Shown here one piece after another: positions 46,284 to 55,397 of a stretch of 56,376 bases of DNA (position 1 is its first letter; the number at the start of each line of letters is the position of its first letter). The stretch covers positions 1-56,376 of the forward strand of contig NZ_SNWE01000027.1 in NCBI RefSeq assembly GCF_004362395.1, given 5' to 3'. The stretch is from Salegentibacter sp. 24 (GTDB lineage: Bacteria; Bacteroidota; Bacteroidia; Flavobacteriales; Flavobacteriaceae). The position numbers were made by a program, and so were the translations under genes. The notes under the pieces were generated by a model. It was not told where the DNA came from. It did no database searches and worked only from the letters and a program-made list of their open reading frames with translations.

Positions 46284-47249
46284 ATGTTGAAAGTTGGCGT
46301 GCTGGGTGCAGGACACTTAGGAAAGATACATCTTAAATTGCTCAATCAGTCCGAAAAGTATGAACTTGTAGGCTTCTACGATGCCGATTCTAAAAATGCT
46401 AAAAAGGTTGCTGCTGAATTCGGTTATAAAACATTTACTTCCATTGCAGAACTTATTGCGGAAGTTGACCTTATTGATATTGTAACTCCTACCCTATCTC
46501 ATTTTGAAGTCGCCAAACATGCAATCACTCAAGGAAAACATGTTTTTATAGAAAAACCTATAACAAATACCTTTGCTGAAGCCCAGGAGCTTATCGCACT
46601 AGCCAAAAAATACGGAGTAAAAGGACAGGTAGGCCATGTAGAACGCTTTAATCCGGCATTTAAAGCAGTGGCTTCCCGGATTGATAATCCGATGTTTATT
46701 GAAGCCCATCGCCTTGCAGAATTCAACCCACGAGGAACAGATGTACCTGTGGTTCTCGATTTGATGATCCACGATATCGACGCCATTCTGAGTGTGGTAA
46801 AATCCAAGGTTAAAAATATTAGCGCCAGCGGGGTTTCAGTAATTAGTGACACTCCGGATATTGCCAACGCAAGGATTGAATTTGAAAATGGTTGTGTTGC
46901 AAATTTAACAGCGAGTCGAATTTCAATGAAAAATATGCGTAAATCTCGATTTTTTCAACGTGACGCTTACATCTCTGTAGATTTCCTGGAGAAAAAATGT
47001 GAGGTTGTAAAAATGAAAGACGCCTCACCAACTCCTGATGATTATGCCATGATATTGCAGAATGCGGAAGGAGTAAAAAAGCAAATCTATTTTGACAATC
47101 CTGAAGTTTTGGAAAACAACGCTATTTTAGAAGAGTTGGAAACTTTTGCAGATGCTATAAACAATAAAACAACCCCAATAGTCACTCTGGAAGAGGGCGC
47201 TGAAGCTTTGCGTGTCGCCAATGGAGTTATTGCCAGTTTTAGTAAATGA
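46284..47249 (+). CDS. Gfo/Idh/MocA-family oxidoreductase
   Basis: A 321-residue NAD(P)-dependent sugar- or metabolite-dehydrogenase-like protein. The Rossmann motif is KVGVLGAGHLGKIH, the family EKP motif is in FIEKPITNT, and the substrate domain contains LDLMIHDIDAIL. The ATG at 46284 is preferred over 46272 because the former matches the family N-terminus and leaves a normal leader after the -7 box. The substrate is unknown. It begins a run of genes extending to miaA. Confidence 0.85.
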   Translation: MLKVGVLGAGHLGKIHLKLLNQSEKYELVGFYDADSKNAKKVAAEFGYKTFTSIAELIAEVDLIDIVTPTLSHFEVAKHAITQGKHVFIEKPITNTFAEAQELIALAKKYGVKGQVGHVERFNPAFKAVASRIDNPMFIEAHRLAEFNPRGTDVPVVLDLMIHDIDAILSVVKSKVKNISASGVSVISDTPDIANARIEFENGCVANLTASRISMKNMRKSRFFQRDAYISVDFLEKKCEVVKMKDASPTPDDYAMILQNAEGVKKQIYFDNPEVLENNAILEELETFADAINNKTTPIVTLEEGAEALRVANGVIASFSK

Positions 47250-47317
47250 TTTAAAGAATTAATTAGGATTAAGTTTCAGTATAATTTTGAATTTAATCTA
47301 AAATAAAACCACACAAG

Positions 47318-48205
47318 ATGAAAAATATAGCAGTTATTGGAGCAGGGACAATGGGTAACGGAATCGCTCATACTTTTGCCCAATTTGGATACAAGGTAAG
47401 CCTAATCGATATTTCAGAAGAAAGTCTGGAAAAGGGGATGAAAACAATTTCGGGAAATTTAGACCGAATGCTTTCCAAAGAAAAAATTAGCCCGGAAGAC
47501 AAACAAGAAACCCTTAATAATATTACAACTTTTACTAATATCCCTAAAGGAGTTAAGGATGTAGACCTGGTAGTGGAGGCCGCTACAGAAAATGAAGACC
47601 TGAAACTTAAAATCTTTAAGCAATTGGATGAAAATTGTTCGGCTAATACTATTTTGGCCAGTAATACTTCTTCTATTTCAATTACAAAAATCGCTTCTGT
47701 GGTGTCCAATCCAGAGCGTGTTATCGGGATGCATTTTATGAATCCGGTACCCATTATGAAACTCGTTGAAATTATTCGTGGTTATACTACTAGTAATAAG
47801 GTCACTGAAACCATCATGGCGCTTTCAGAAAACTTAAACAAAGTGCCTGTAGAAGCCAATGACTACCCAGGTTTTGTGGCCAACAGAATTTTAATGCCAA
47901 TGATTAACGAAGCGATTGAAACTCTTTATAACAGCGTGGCAGGCGTAAAAGAAATAGATACAGTGATGAGGCTTGGCATGGCGCACCCAATGGGGCCTCT
48001 TCAACTAGCCGATTTCATAGGTCTTGATGTTTGTCATTCTATACTTGAAGTGATGTATGAAGGCTTTAAAAATCCTAAATATGCCCCTTGTCCTTTGTTG
48101 ACCAATATGGTAATGGCCGGGAAACTGGGTGTAAAATCCGGGGAAGGTTTTTACGATTATTCTGACAGTAAAAAAGCCGAAAAGGTTTCATCTCAATTCA
48201 GTTAA
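47318..48205 (+). CDS. 3-hydroxybutyryl-CoA dehydrogenase
   Basis: A 295-residue 3-hydroxyacyl-CoA dehydrogenase of the short Hbd/PaaH type, interconverting 3-hydroxybutyryl-CoA and acetoacetyl-CoA with NAD. The Rossmann motif is AVIGAGTMGNGIAH. The catalytic His lies in IGMHFMNPVP, and NDYPGFVANRILMP and HPMGPLQLADFIGLD are characteristic. The hydratase half of FadB is absent, as expected for this group. The DUF1015 gene follows after 18 bases. Confidence 0.94.
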   Translation: MKNIAVIGAGTMGNGIAHTFAQFGYKVSLIDISEESLEKGMKTISGNLDRMLSKEKISPEDKQETLNNITTFTNIPKGVKDVDLVVEAATENEDLKLKIFKQLDENCSANTILASNTSSISITKIASVVSNPERVIGMHFMNPVPIMKLVEIIRGYTTSNKVTETIMALSENLNKVPVEANDYPGFVANRILMPMINEAIETLYNSVAGVKEIDTVMRLGMAHPMGPLQLADFIGLDVCHSILEVMYEGFKNPKYAPCPLLTNMVMAGKLGVKSGEGFYDYSDSKKAEKVSSQFS

Positions 48206-48223
48206 ATAAAAGTAGCATCGGGT

Positions 48224-49474
48224 TTGACAAAAATACTTCCATTCAGAGCTGTAAGGCCTCAACGGGCAAAGGCTGGACTTGTAGCCGCAAAGTCATTTGA
48301 AGAATATACGGAGGCCGAACTACGGGCGGTTCTCCAATATAATCCTTATTCCTTTTTACATATTTTGAATCCGGGATATAAGTTTCAGCACGAGATTACC
48401 GGTGGACAGCGGTTCCAGATGATTCGAAACCGTTACCTGGAATTCAGGGAAGAAAACTCGTTTATAAAAGATGAAGAACCAGCATATTATCTTTATCAAA
48501 TAGTTGGTCGGGAAAATACCTGCTGCGGAATTATAGCTGCCGCAAGTGCACAAGATTACAAAAATAATCTTATAAAAAAACACGAAGACACCATTGCCCA
48601 TCGTGAGACCTTATTTAAAGATTATCTAAAAGTGGTGGGGTTCAATACTGAACCAGTTCTTCTTACCTACCCGGATAATTCGAAAATAAATAATGTGATA
48701 GAACAGGTTATACAAACCCGGGCTGAATATGAGTTTGCTACTGTTAACCGGGAGATTCATTATTTATGGAAAATAGATCAGAAAGATTTGGTTATAAAAA
48801 TTAAAGAAGAGTTTGATCAAATGCCTCATTTGTATATCGCAGATGGGCATCATCGAAGTGCTTCTTCCTATCTGCTGGCTCAGGAATCCAAAGCGTCAAA
48901 TATGGAGCACGATGGTAAAGAAGCTTATAATTTCTTTATGAGTTACCTTATTTCCGAGAGCAACTTGAAAATACATGAATATAGCCGGTTGATAACAGAT
49001 TTAAACGGCCACACCAAGGAGGAATTCCTAATTTTGCTCGATGAATATTTCCGGATCGAGAACCACGGAATGGAAGTATACAAACCATTACAGAAGCATC
49101 ATTTTAATATGTATTTGGATGGGGAGTTTTATTCACTTTACTTACGAAAAACAAACTATGAATTCGACGATTCCTTAAGTAAGTTAGATCCCTATATTCT
49201 TTACAAGAAAGTACTTCAGCCAATTTTAGGAATTGAAGATCTTCGAAATGACAAGCGTATTTCTTATATTCACGGGAAAAATGATCTAATAGAAATTAAA
49301 ACCAGAATAGACAAGGGTGAATTTGCTGTTGGTTTTGGAATGCTTCCTTTGAGCATTGAAGAGATCAAAGAAACAGCTGATGAAGGTTTAACTATGCCTC
49401 CGAAAAGCACTTATATTGAACCTAAATTACTAAGCGGATTAACCATCTACGAGTTTGAATCCAACCAAAAATGA
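48224..49474 (+). CDS. DUF1015-family protein, SerK-like
   Basis: A 416-residue DUF1015 protein. Archaeal and some bacterial relatives are ADP-dependent serine kinases (SerK), so phosphorylation of free serine or a similar amino acid is possible but unproven here. Conserved segments are ILPFRAVRP at the start, KKHEDTIAHRET (118-129), and IADGHHRSASSY (205-216) with the likely catalytic residues. The start is TTG at 48224. It overlaps the YggS gene by 4 bases (ATGA), so the two are translationally coupled. Confidence 0.85.
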   Translation: MTKILPFRAVRPQRAKAGLVAAKSFEEYTEAELRAVLQYNPYSFLHILNPGYKFQHEITGGQRFQMIRNRYLEFREENSFIKDEEPAYYLYQIVGRENTCCGIIAAASAQDYKNNLIKKHEDTIAHRETLFKDYLKVVGFNTEPVLLTYPDNSKINNVIEQVIQTRAEYEFATVNREIHYLWKIDQKDLVIKIKEEFDQMPHLYIADGHHRSASSYLLAQESKASNMEHDGKEAYNFFMSYLISESNLKIHEYSRLITDLNGHTKEEFLILLDEYFRIENHGMEVYKPLQKHHFNMYLDGEFYSLYLRKTNYEFDDSLSKLDPYILYKKVLQPILGIEDLRNDKRISYIHGKNDLIEIKTRIDKGEFAVGFGMLPLSIEEIKETADEGLTMPPKSTYIEPKLLSGLTIYEFESNQK

Positions 49475-50133
49475 ATTGCATGGCTATCTCAGAAAATATT
49501 AAAAAATTAAAAGGCGAACTGCCCAAAGATGTGACCCTGGTTGCTATTTCTAAAACCAAACCCAATGAAGACCTCTTAGAGGCTTACGACTGTGGTCAGA
49601 GAGAATTTGGTGAGAATAAAATCCAGGAAATGACTGAAAAGTGGGAAAAACTTCCTAAGGATATTAATTGGCATATGGTAGGGCACGTACAAAGAAACAA
49701 AGTAAAATATATGGCTCCTTATGTTTCTTTGATCCACGCAGTAGATAGTTTAAAATTATTGAAAGAAATCCATAAGGAAGCCGACAAAAATAATCGTTGT
49801 ATAAATTGCCTGTTGCAAATTAAAATTGCTGAAGAAGACAGTAAATTTGGAATTTCGGCTGAAAAAGCTAAAGAAATATTAGATTCACAAGAATTTAAAA
49901 AATTAGATCATATAAAAGTAAAGGGGCTTATGGGAATGGCTACTTTCACAAATGATCAGGCACAGGTGAGAAAAGAATTTCAGCATTTAAAATCGGTATT
50001 TGATGATTTTAAAGAAATATATTTGGATTTTGAAATCCTTTCTATGGGAATGAGCGGAGATTATAAGACCGCTATAGATTGCGGCAGTAATATGGTGCGC
50101 ATAGGAAGCGATATTTTTGGATCAAGGAATTAA
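49471..50133 (+). CDS. yggS: YggS/PLPBP-family pyridoxal-phosphate homeostasis protein
   Basis: A 220-residue alanine-racemase-fold protein that binds PLP and balances vitamin B6 and amino-acid pools. The PLP lysine is in LVAISKTKP, followed by GQREFGENKIQEM and WHMVGHVQRNKVKY. The phosphate-binding site is near MGMSGDYKTAIDCGSNMVRIG. The overlapping ATG at 49471 fits coupling to the DUF1015 gene; an internal ATG at 49480 (MAISENIKK) matches the family N-terminus somewhat better. Confidence 0.93.
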   Translation: MNCMAISENIKKLKGELPKDVTLVAISKTKPNEDLLEAYDCGQREFGENKIQEMTEKWEKLPKDINWHMVGHVQRNKVKYMAPYVSLIHAVDSLKLLKEIHKEADKNNRCINCLLQIKIAEEDSKFGISAEKAKEILDSQEFKKLDHIKVKGLMGMATFTNDQAQVRKEFQHLKSVFDDFKEIYLDFEILSMGMSGDYKTAIDCGSNMVRIGSDIFGSRN

Positions 50134-50156
50134 TTAAAGAAACAGAAATATATTTT

Positions 50157-51530
50157 TTGTACGCAGTAATAGACATAGAAACCACAGGTGGTAAATATAA
50201 CGAAGAGGGAATAACAGAAATTGCTATTTATAAGTTTGATGGTTTAAAAGTTATAGATCAGTTTATAAGCCTTGTAAATCCAGAAAAAGCCATTCAGCCC
50301 TTTGTGGTGAACCTTACCGGTATTAATAACGATATGCTTCGCAATGCTCCTAAATTTTATGAAATTGCAAAGAGAGTTGTGGAGATTACACAAGATTGTG
50401 TTTTAGTAGCCCACAATGCAAAATTCGATTATCGAATTCTTCGCACCGAATTTAAACGCTTAGGCTTTGATTTCGAGAGGAAATCGCTTTGTACCGTAGA
50501 ACTTTCTAAAAAACTTATTCCCGGACAGGATTCTTATAGTTTGGGAAAACTGGTTAGGGCATTGGGAATTCCACTAAGCGACCGGCACCGGGCCAGTGGA
50601 GACGCTCAAGCTACCGTAAAGCTATTTAAGATGTTACTGGCTAAAGATCTTGAAAAAAATATTTTAAAGGATGCCGTTAAAATAGCACCAAAACGTCAGA
50701 TTGACACCCGCTTGGTGTATATTTTAGAAGATCTTCCCGGAATCACCGGAGTTTATTACTTTCATAATAAGGAAGGTGAAATTATCTATATCGGCAAAAG
50801 CCGAAATATTAAAAAACGAGTAACGCAGCATTTTACCAACGAACAACATAAATCCAGGCAAATGCAAAAAGAAGTTTCTTCGGTTAGCTTTGAAGCTACG
50901 GGAAATGAACTTGCCGCTCTTCTTAAAGAAAACCAGGAAATAAAGTATAATAAACCAAAATACAATAGGGCGCTAAAAAAGAATATTTTTAGTCATGCCT
51001 TATATCATTCAACAGATGAGAACGGATATATTGAGTTAAAAATTGGCCGCGCAGGAAACAAGAACAGTATTACAACCTTTTCTTCACTTAAAAGAGCAAA
51101 GAACGTTTTAGAGATGTGGGTAGAAAAATATGAACTTTGCCGAAAACTTTGTAACCTTGAAAACACAAATGGAAATTGCTTTAATTACACCATAAAAAAA
51201 TGCCATGGGGCCTGTATCCACGAAGAACCAGCCGAAGCTTACAACAAAAGAGTAAGAGCATTAATAGATCAACATTCCTATCAGAACCAACATATGCTGG
51301 TTATAGACCGGGGACGGGAGATAGACGAAAAAAGTGCCCTGCTCGTTGAAGATGGTGAATTTAAGGGGATTGGCTATTTTAATTTGAATCACCAGATCAA
51401 CAACATAGAAATTATACGATCTATAATAACCCCAATGAAAAACGACCGGGATGCACAACATATCATTCAAAGCTACCTCCGTCGAAATTCACGTTTAAAA
51501 ATTGTTCAGTTGGACCCGCTAACTAAATAA
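50157..51530 (+). CDS. DnaQ-like exonuclease fused to a UvrC-type GIY-YIG nuclease
   Basis: A 457-residue two-nuclease fusion. Residues 1-165 are a DEDDh 3'-5' exonuclease (DIETTGG, HNAKFDYRILR, HRASGDAQATV). Residues about 195-275 are a GIY-YIG domain like that of UvrC and Cho (GITGVYYFHNKEGEIIYIGKS). A C-terminal region of about 180 residues follows, with four cysteines at about 331-353, and no helix-hairpin-helix is obvious. Related fusions are called DNA polymerase III epsilon-like or Cho-like and probably act in repair. The start is TTG at 50157, 23 bases after the yggS stop. Confidence 0.87.
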   Translation: MYAVIDIETTGGKYNEEGITEIAIYKFDGLKVIDQFISLVNPEKAIQPFVVNLTGINNDMLRNAPKFYEIAKRVVEITQDCVLVAHNAKFDYRILRTEFKRLGFDFERKSLCTVELSKKLIPGQDSYSLGKLVRALGIPLSDRHRASGDAQATVKLFKMLLAKDLEKNILKDAVKIAPKRQIDTRLVYILEDLPGITGVYYFHNKEGEIIYIGKSRNIKKRVTQHFTNEQHKSRQMQKEVSSVSFEATGNELAALLKENQEIKYNKPKYNRALKKNIFSHALYHSTDENGYIELKIGRAGNKNSITTFSSLKRAKNVLEMWVEKYELCRKLCNLENTNGNCFNYTIKKCHGACIHEEPAEAYNKRVRALIDQHSYQNQHMLVIDRGREIDEKSALLVEDGEFKGIGYFNLNHQINNIEIIRSIITPMKNDRDAQHIIQSYLRRNSRLKIVQLDPLTK

Positions 51531-51564
51531 GTCTCAAATTTCATATTAACTTCACTAAATTATT

Positions 51565-51572
51565 TAAATTTG
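51565..51572 (+). promoter_or_regulatory. -7 box of the potassium channel gene
   Basis: TAAATTTG matches TAnnTTTG and gives a leader of about 18-20 nt to the TTG start at 51597. Confidence 0.4.
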
Positions 51573-51596
51573 GGAAATTCGTAAAATCCGTAATTT

Positions 51597-52430
51597 TTGG
51601 CTAGAACTCAACCCAAAACAGGCTGGAAGGCTCAAATTCATGAAATAATTTATGAGGCGGATACTCCCGCAGGTAAGTTCTTTGATGTTGCCCTGCTTAT
51701 CGTTATTGTTATCAGTATAATCCTTGTGATGTTAGAGAGTGTTGGTACCCTTAACCTTAAATATTACTGGTATTTCTACATCGCGGAATGGATTATTACT
51801 ATAATTTTTACTGTCGAATATATTTTACGTGTTATTTCTATAAAGAAGCCTAAGAATTACATTTTTAGTTTTTATGGAGTTATAGATCTACTTTCTACCC
51901 TCCCGACTTATATTGCTTTTATTTTTGGTGGACATAACTTTCTTTTCGCTATCAGGGCCTTGAGGCTTCTCAGGGTTTTTAGAATTTTAAAAATCACCCG
52001 GTACATAGGAGAATCTAACCGACTCCTTTTAGCTTTAAAAAACAGCCGCCCTAAAATAACTGTTTTTCTTTTTGCTGTGCTGATCATCTGTATAATTATG
52101 GGAACAGTAATGCATTTAGTGGAAGGAGAGAAAGGAGGTTTTGACAATATACCGCTGAGTATTTATTGGTGTATTGTAACGCTTACCACCGTTGGTTTTG
52201 GAGATATACATCCCATCACGCCCCTGGGTCGGTTTATCGCCTCTTTTATAATGATTGTTGGGTATGGGATTATCGCCGTGCCAACAGGTATTGTCACTTC
52301 AGAATTCACAAAATCCCAAAAAGATATTATTCCCACCAATACACAGGTCTGTCCGCATTGTAATGAGGACAAACATCTAGATAAAGCTGAATTTTGCCAG
52401 AACTGCGGAAAACCACTTCATGCAAACTAA
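51597..52430 (+). CDS. voltage-gated potassium channel with C-terminal zinc ribbon
   Basis: A 277-residue six-helix Kv-type ion channel subunit. The S4 voltage sensor has regularly spaced Arg120, 123, 126, 129 and Lys132 (AIRALRLLRVFRILK). The selectivity filter is TTVGFGD (197-203), between S5 and S6. The cytoplasmic tail ends in a CPHC...CQNC ribbon (C252, C255, C267, C270) that probably binds zinc. The start is TTG at 51597, the first usable codon after an in-frame TAA. The gene overlaps miaA by 11 bases. Confidence 0.9.
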   Translation: MARTQPKTGWKAQIHEIIYEADTPAGKFFDVALLIVIVISIILVMLESVGTLNLKYYWYFYIAEWIITIIFTVEYILRVISIKKPKNYIFSFYGVIDLLSTLPTYIAFIFGGHNFLFAIRALRLLRVFRILKITRYIGESNRLLLALKNSRPKITVFLFAVLIICIIMGTVMHLVEGEKGGFDNIPLSIYWCIVTLTTVGFGDIHPITPLGRFIASFIMIVGYGIIAVPTGIVTSEFTKSQKDIIPTNTQVCPHCNEDKHLDKAEFCQNCGKPLHAN

Positions 52431-53331
52431 TTATCTTCTTAATATTGTAGGGCCTACTGCTATTGGAAAGACCACCCTGGCTATTGAACTCGCCCAAAAA
52501 TTCGATGCAGAAATTATTTCAGCAGATTCAAGACAATTCTTTAAAGAAATGAGAATAGGAACTGCAGTTCCATCCGAAGAAGAATTGCAGGCAGCCAAAC
52601 ATCACTTTATTCAGCATATTTCTATTGCGGATCGTTATAATGTTGGCGATTTTGAATCGGATGCCATCCAAAAATTAGAAAAACTTTTTCAAAGCAGCGA
52701 TTTCGCAATAATGGTTGGCGGGAGTGGTTTATATACTAAAAGTGTGTTGCAAGGTCTGGATTATTTCCCTGAAGTTCCTCCCGAAATCAGAGAAAACCTC
52801 AATTTTAATTTTAAAAAAGAAGGCCTCATTCCGCTGCAGGAAAAATTAAAGAAGATGGATCCTGAGTATTATAAAATAGCTGATATTGAAAATCCTCAAC
52901 GGATTATTCGTGCTCTGGAAGTCAGTATAGCCAGCGGGAAGTCCTATTCTTCCTATTTAAATCAACCTAGAAAACAACGAAATTTTAATCCTATTAGCAT
53001 AGGAATTAGCGCAGAGCGTGAAATGATCTATCAGCGCATCAATCGACGCGTAGATCTAATGATGGAAGAAGGTTTACTCCAGGAAGCCGAAAGCCTGTAC
53101 CCTAAACGCACTTTAAATGCTCTAAATACAGTGGGATACAAAGAACTTTTCTGCTTTTTAGATGGTGAAATCTCCTTAGAGGCCGCTGTTGATGAAATAA
53201 AGAAAAATACTCGCAGGTTTGCAAAAAGACAACTTACCTGGTTTAGAAAAGACCCAGAAATTCACTGGTTTGATTTTAAAACTCCAGTTGAAAAAATTGA
53301 GGAATTTATAAAATCAAAAATTTTAATTTAG
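52420..53331 (+). CDS. miaA: tRNA dimethylallyltransferase
   Basis: A 303-residue enzyme that prenylates A37 of tRNAs reading UNN codons. The P-loop is NIVGPTAIGKTTL. The substrate-binding region is SADSRQFFKEMRIGTAVPS with ISIADRYNVGDF, and the C-terminal tRNA-binding segment contains KKNTRRFAKRQLTWFRK. It begins within the end of the potassium-channel gene and is the last gene of the run. I see no clear terminator after it. Confidence 0.96.
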   Translation: MQTNYLLNIVGPTAIGKTTLAIELAQKFDAEIISADSRQFFKEMRIGTAVPSEEELQAAKHHFIQHISIADRYNVGDFESDAIQKLEKLFQSSDFAIMVGGSGLYTKSVLQGLDYFPEVPPEIRENLNFNFKKEGLIPLQEKLKKMDPEYYKIADIENPQRIIRALEVSIASGKSYSSYLNQPRKQRNFNPISIGISAEREMIYQRINRRVDLMMEEGLLQEAESLYPKRTLNALNTVGYKELFCFLDGEISLEAAVDEIKKNTRRFAKRQLTWFRKDPEIHWFDFKTPVEKIEEFIKSKILI

Positions 53332-53592
53332 GAAGGAATCATCCAATTGCTGCAGTTATAACCGGTGTAGCCTTAAGGATCATCCTTTGTAATGATACCT
53401 TAATCACTGCTGCTAAGGACAAAATCTTCTTCCGAAAAGGAAAGAAATAAATTCTCCAATACTATAGAGAAAATATAACAAGATAAAAAGAGAAAGGGAT
53501 TACTCAGAAACTTCTTCCCTTTGCAGATAGCTGCCTATTAAAATAAGAGAAGGACTAAACGGCTAAATTCTATAAAGATTATTCCAAAATTT
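53332..53592. other. gap after miaA
   Basis: About 260 bases without a supported gene. A frame at 53301-53450 is open for 49 codons but has no ATG, GTG or TTG. A weak hairpin (AAAGGGA 53493-53499 with TCCCTTT 53516-53522) lacks a T-run. It may hold the remains of a decayed gene. Confidence 0.3.
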
Positions 53593-54168
53593 TTAAATCT
53601 CTATTTTTGCTCCGAGAAGTTTCACAAATTCCCGTATAAAAGCCGAATGACCCGGCCAGGCTGGTGATGTGACTAAATTACCATCCACAACTGCTTGAGT
53701 TGGTTCGACCTCCTTGTACCTCCCTCCTACCAGCTCGATTTCAGGACCAATAGTTGGGTATGAGGTAAGTGTTCTGCCTTTTAAAACATTTGCAACCGTA
53801 AGAATTTGGATGGCGTGGCAAATAGAAGCTACCGGTTTATCCTTTTCAAAGAAATGTTTAGTGATTTCAATTACTTTCTTATTTAATCTGAGATATTCAG
53901 GAGCACGTCCTCCGGCCATTACAAAACCTGCATATTCATCAACTTTTACATCCTCAAATGAATAATTAAGCTCAAACAAATGACCGGGCTTTTCGGTATA
54001 AGTCTGGTCGCCTTCAAAATCATGAATTGCTGTTTTGATCTTATCGCCTTTTTGTTTGCCAGGACAAACAGTATGTACCGTATAGCCCAACATCACCAAC
54101 ATTTGGTAAGGAACCATGGTTTCGTAATCTTCAGCAAAGTCTCCAGTTAAAAAAAGTATTTTTTTCAT
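53593..54168 (-). CDS. DJ-1/PfpI-family protein
   Basis: A 191-residue type-1 glutamine-amidotransferase-like protein. The nucleophile elbow is VASICHAIQ, with C117 followed by H118, and the acidic partner E14 is in FAEDYE, as in DJ-1/PfpI/YhbO proteins. Relatives act as glyoxalases, deglycase-like enzymes or proteases; which applies here cannot be told. It stands alone on the minus strand. Confidence 0.9.
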   Translation of the reverse strand: MKKILFLTGDFAEDYETMVPYQMLVMLGYTVHTVCPGKQKGDKIKTAIHDFEGDQTYTEKPGHLFELNYSFEDVKVDEYAGFVMAGGRAPEYLRLNKKVIEITKHFFEKDKPVASICHAIQILTVANVLKGRTLTSYPTIGPEIELVGGRYKEVEPTQAVVDGNLVTSPAWPGHSAFIREFVKLLGAKIEI

Positions 54169-54314
54169 GATAAGTTGGAATATATTTTCTTTTAAGTTAA
54201 GAAAAATCAGTATAACACTAAAATACAGCTTTTAAAAAATAGTTAAATATAAAATTTCACGATTCCATTCAGGGAAGCTTAAGTAACTTCTATCAAAATT
54301 AAATAATATATATT

Positions 54315-55397
54315 ATGCCAGATCGCCGGACATTCATTAAAAAATCAGGATTATTTATAGCTGCTACCACCCTGCCGATTCCAAATTTTTTAAATCCGAC
54401 AAATAAGGAAAAATTAGGTGTCGCCCTGGTGGGATTAGGAAATTATAGCACGGGGCAATTGGCTCCTGCATTACAAGAAACGGATTATTGCGAATTAAAA
54501 GGTATAGTTACCGGGAGTCCGGAGAAAGTACCGGTATGGCAAGCCAGATATGGCATAAAAGATCAGAACGTATATAATTATGATAATATGGATGACATTG
54601 CTAATAACAATGAGATAGATGTCATCTATATTGTACTTCCTACTGGATTACATGCCAAATATGCGGTTAAAGCGGCAAATGCTGGTAAACACGTTTGGTG
54701 CGAAAAACCAATGGCGAAAACGGCTAAGGAATGCCGTCAAATAATTGACGCCTGTAACAAGAACAGGGTAAAACTTTCTATCGGATACCGAATGCAGCAC
54801 GAAAAGAATACCCAAACTTTGATGAAATGGGCTAAAACCAAACCCTTTGGTGAAATGAAAAACTTAAAAGCCGAAGCTGGTTATTATGGTGACCCTATGA
54901 ATCCTTGGAAACTGAAAAAGGAAATGGGTGGTGGTGCGATGTATGATATGGGCGTGTACCCTTTAAATGCAGCCAGGTATACCACAGGCTTAGAACCAAT
55001 TTCGGTAAGTGCAAACCATTTTACTAATCGTCCGAAAATTTTTGATGAAGTGGATGAAACCACTGTATTTAAGCTTGAATTTCCCAATGGAATCACCGCC
55101 GATTGCAGAACCAGTTTTGGTGAAAATTTAAATAACCTGGAAATCGATTGTGAAGATGGATGGTATTTTTTAAGACCATTTCAGTCTTATTCCGGAGTAA
55201 AAGGCAAAGCAAGCGATGGAACTGTTTTATCCCCATTTGGAAAAAATCAGCAGGCCGTGCAAATGGATGATGATGCCCTGGCTATAATCCAGAATAAGAA
55301 AGTAATAGTTCCAGGAGAAGAAGGCTTAAAGGACATAATCATTTTAGAAAAAATTTATGAATCTGCTAGTAAAAAAGGGGAACGTTTGAGTTTATAA
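54315..55397 (+). CDS. Tat-exported Gfo/Idh/MocA-family oxidoreductase
   Basis: A 360-residue NAD(P)-binding oxidoreductase similar to glucose-fructose oxidoreductase. The N-terminus has a twin-arginine signal (DRRTFIKKSGLFIAATT), so it is probably folded with its cofactor and exported to the periplasm. Then come the Rossmann motif ALVGLGNYSTG, the family CEKPMAKT and a catalytic-domain segment GGGAMYDMGVYPLNAAR. The substrate is likely a sugar or polyol. It converges on the kinase gene with no gap between stop codons. Confidence 0.87.
   Translation: MPDRRTFIKKSGLFIAATTLPIPNFLNPTNKEKLGVALVGLGNYSTGQLAPALQETDYCELKGIVTGSPEKVPVWQARYGIKDQNVYNYDNMDDIANNNEIDVIYIVLPTGLHAKYAVKAANAGKHVWCEKPMAKTAKECRQIIDACNKNRVKLSIGYRMQHEKNTQTLMKWAKTKPFGEMKNLKAEAGYYGDPMNPWKLKKEMGGGAMYDMGVYPLNAARYTTGLEPISVSANHFTNRPKIFDEVDETTVFKLEFPNGITADCRTSFGENLNNLEIDCEDGWYFLRPFQSYSGVKGKASDGTVLSPFGKNQQAVQMDDDALAIIQNKKVIVPGEEGLKDIIILEKIYESASKKGERLSL

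Noticed and set aside
52166-52363. Plus-strand frame inside the potassium channel gene
   Set aside because: An alternative frame of a clearly conserved channel; the composition is rich in Trp, Tyr and His and unlike a protein.
53493-53522. Hairpin after miaA as its terminator
   Set aside because: Only seven pairs with a long loop and no T-run; too weak to call.
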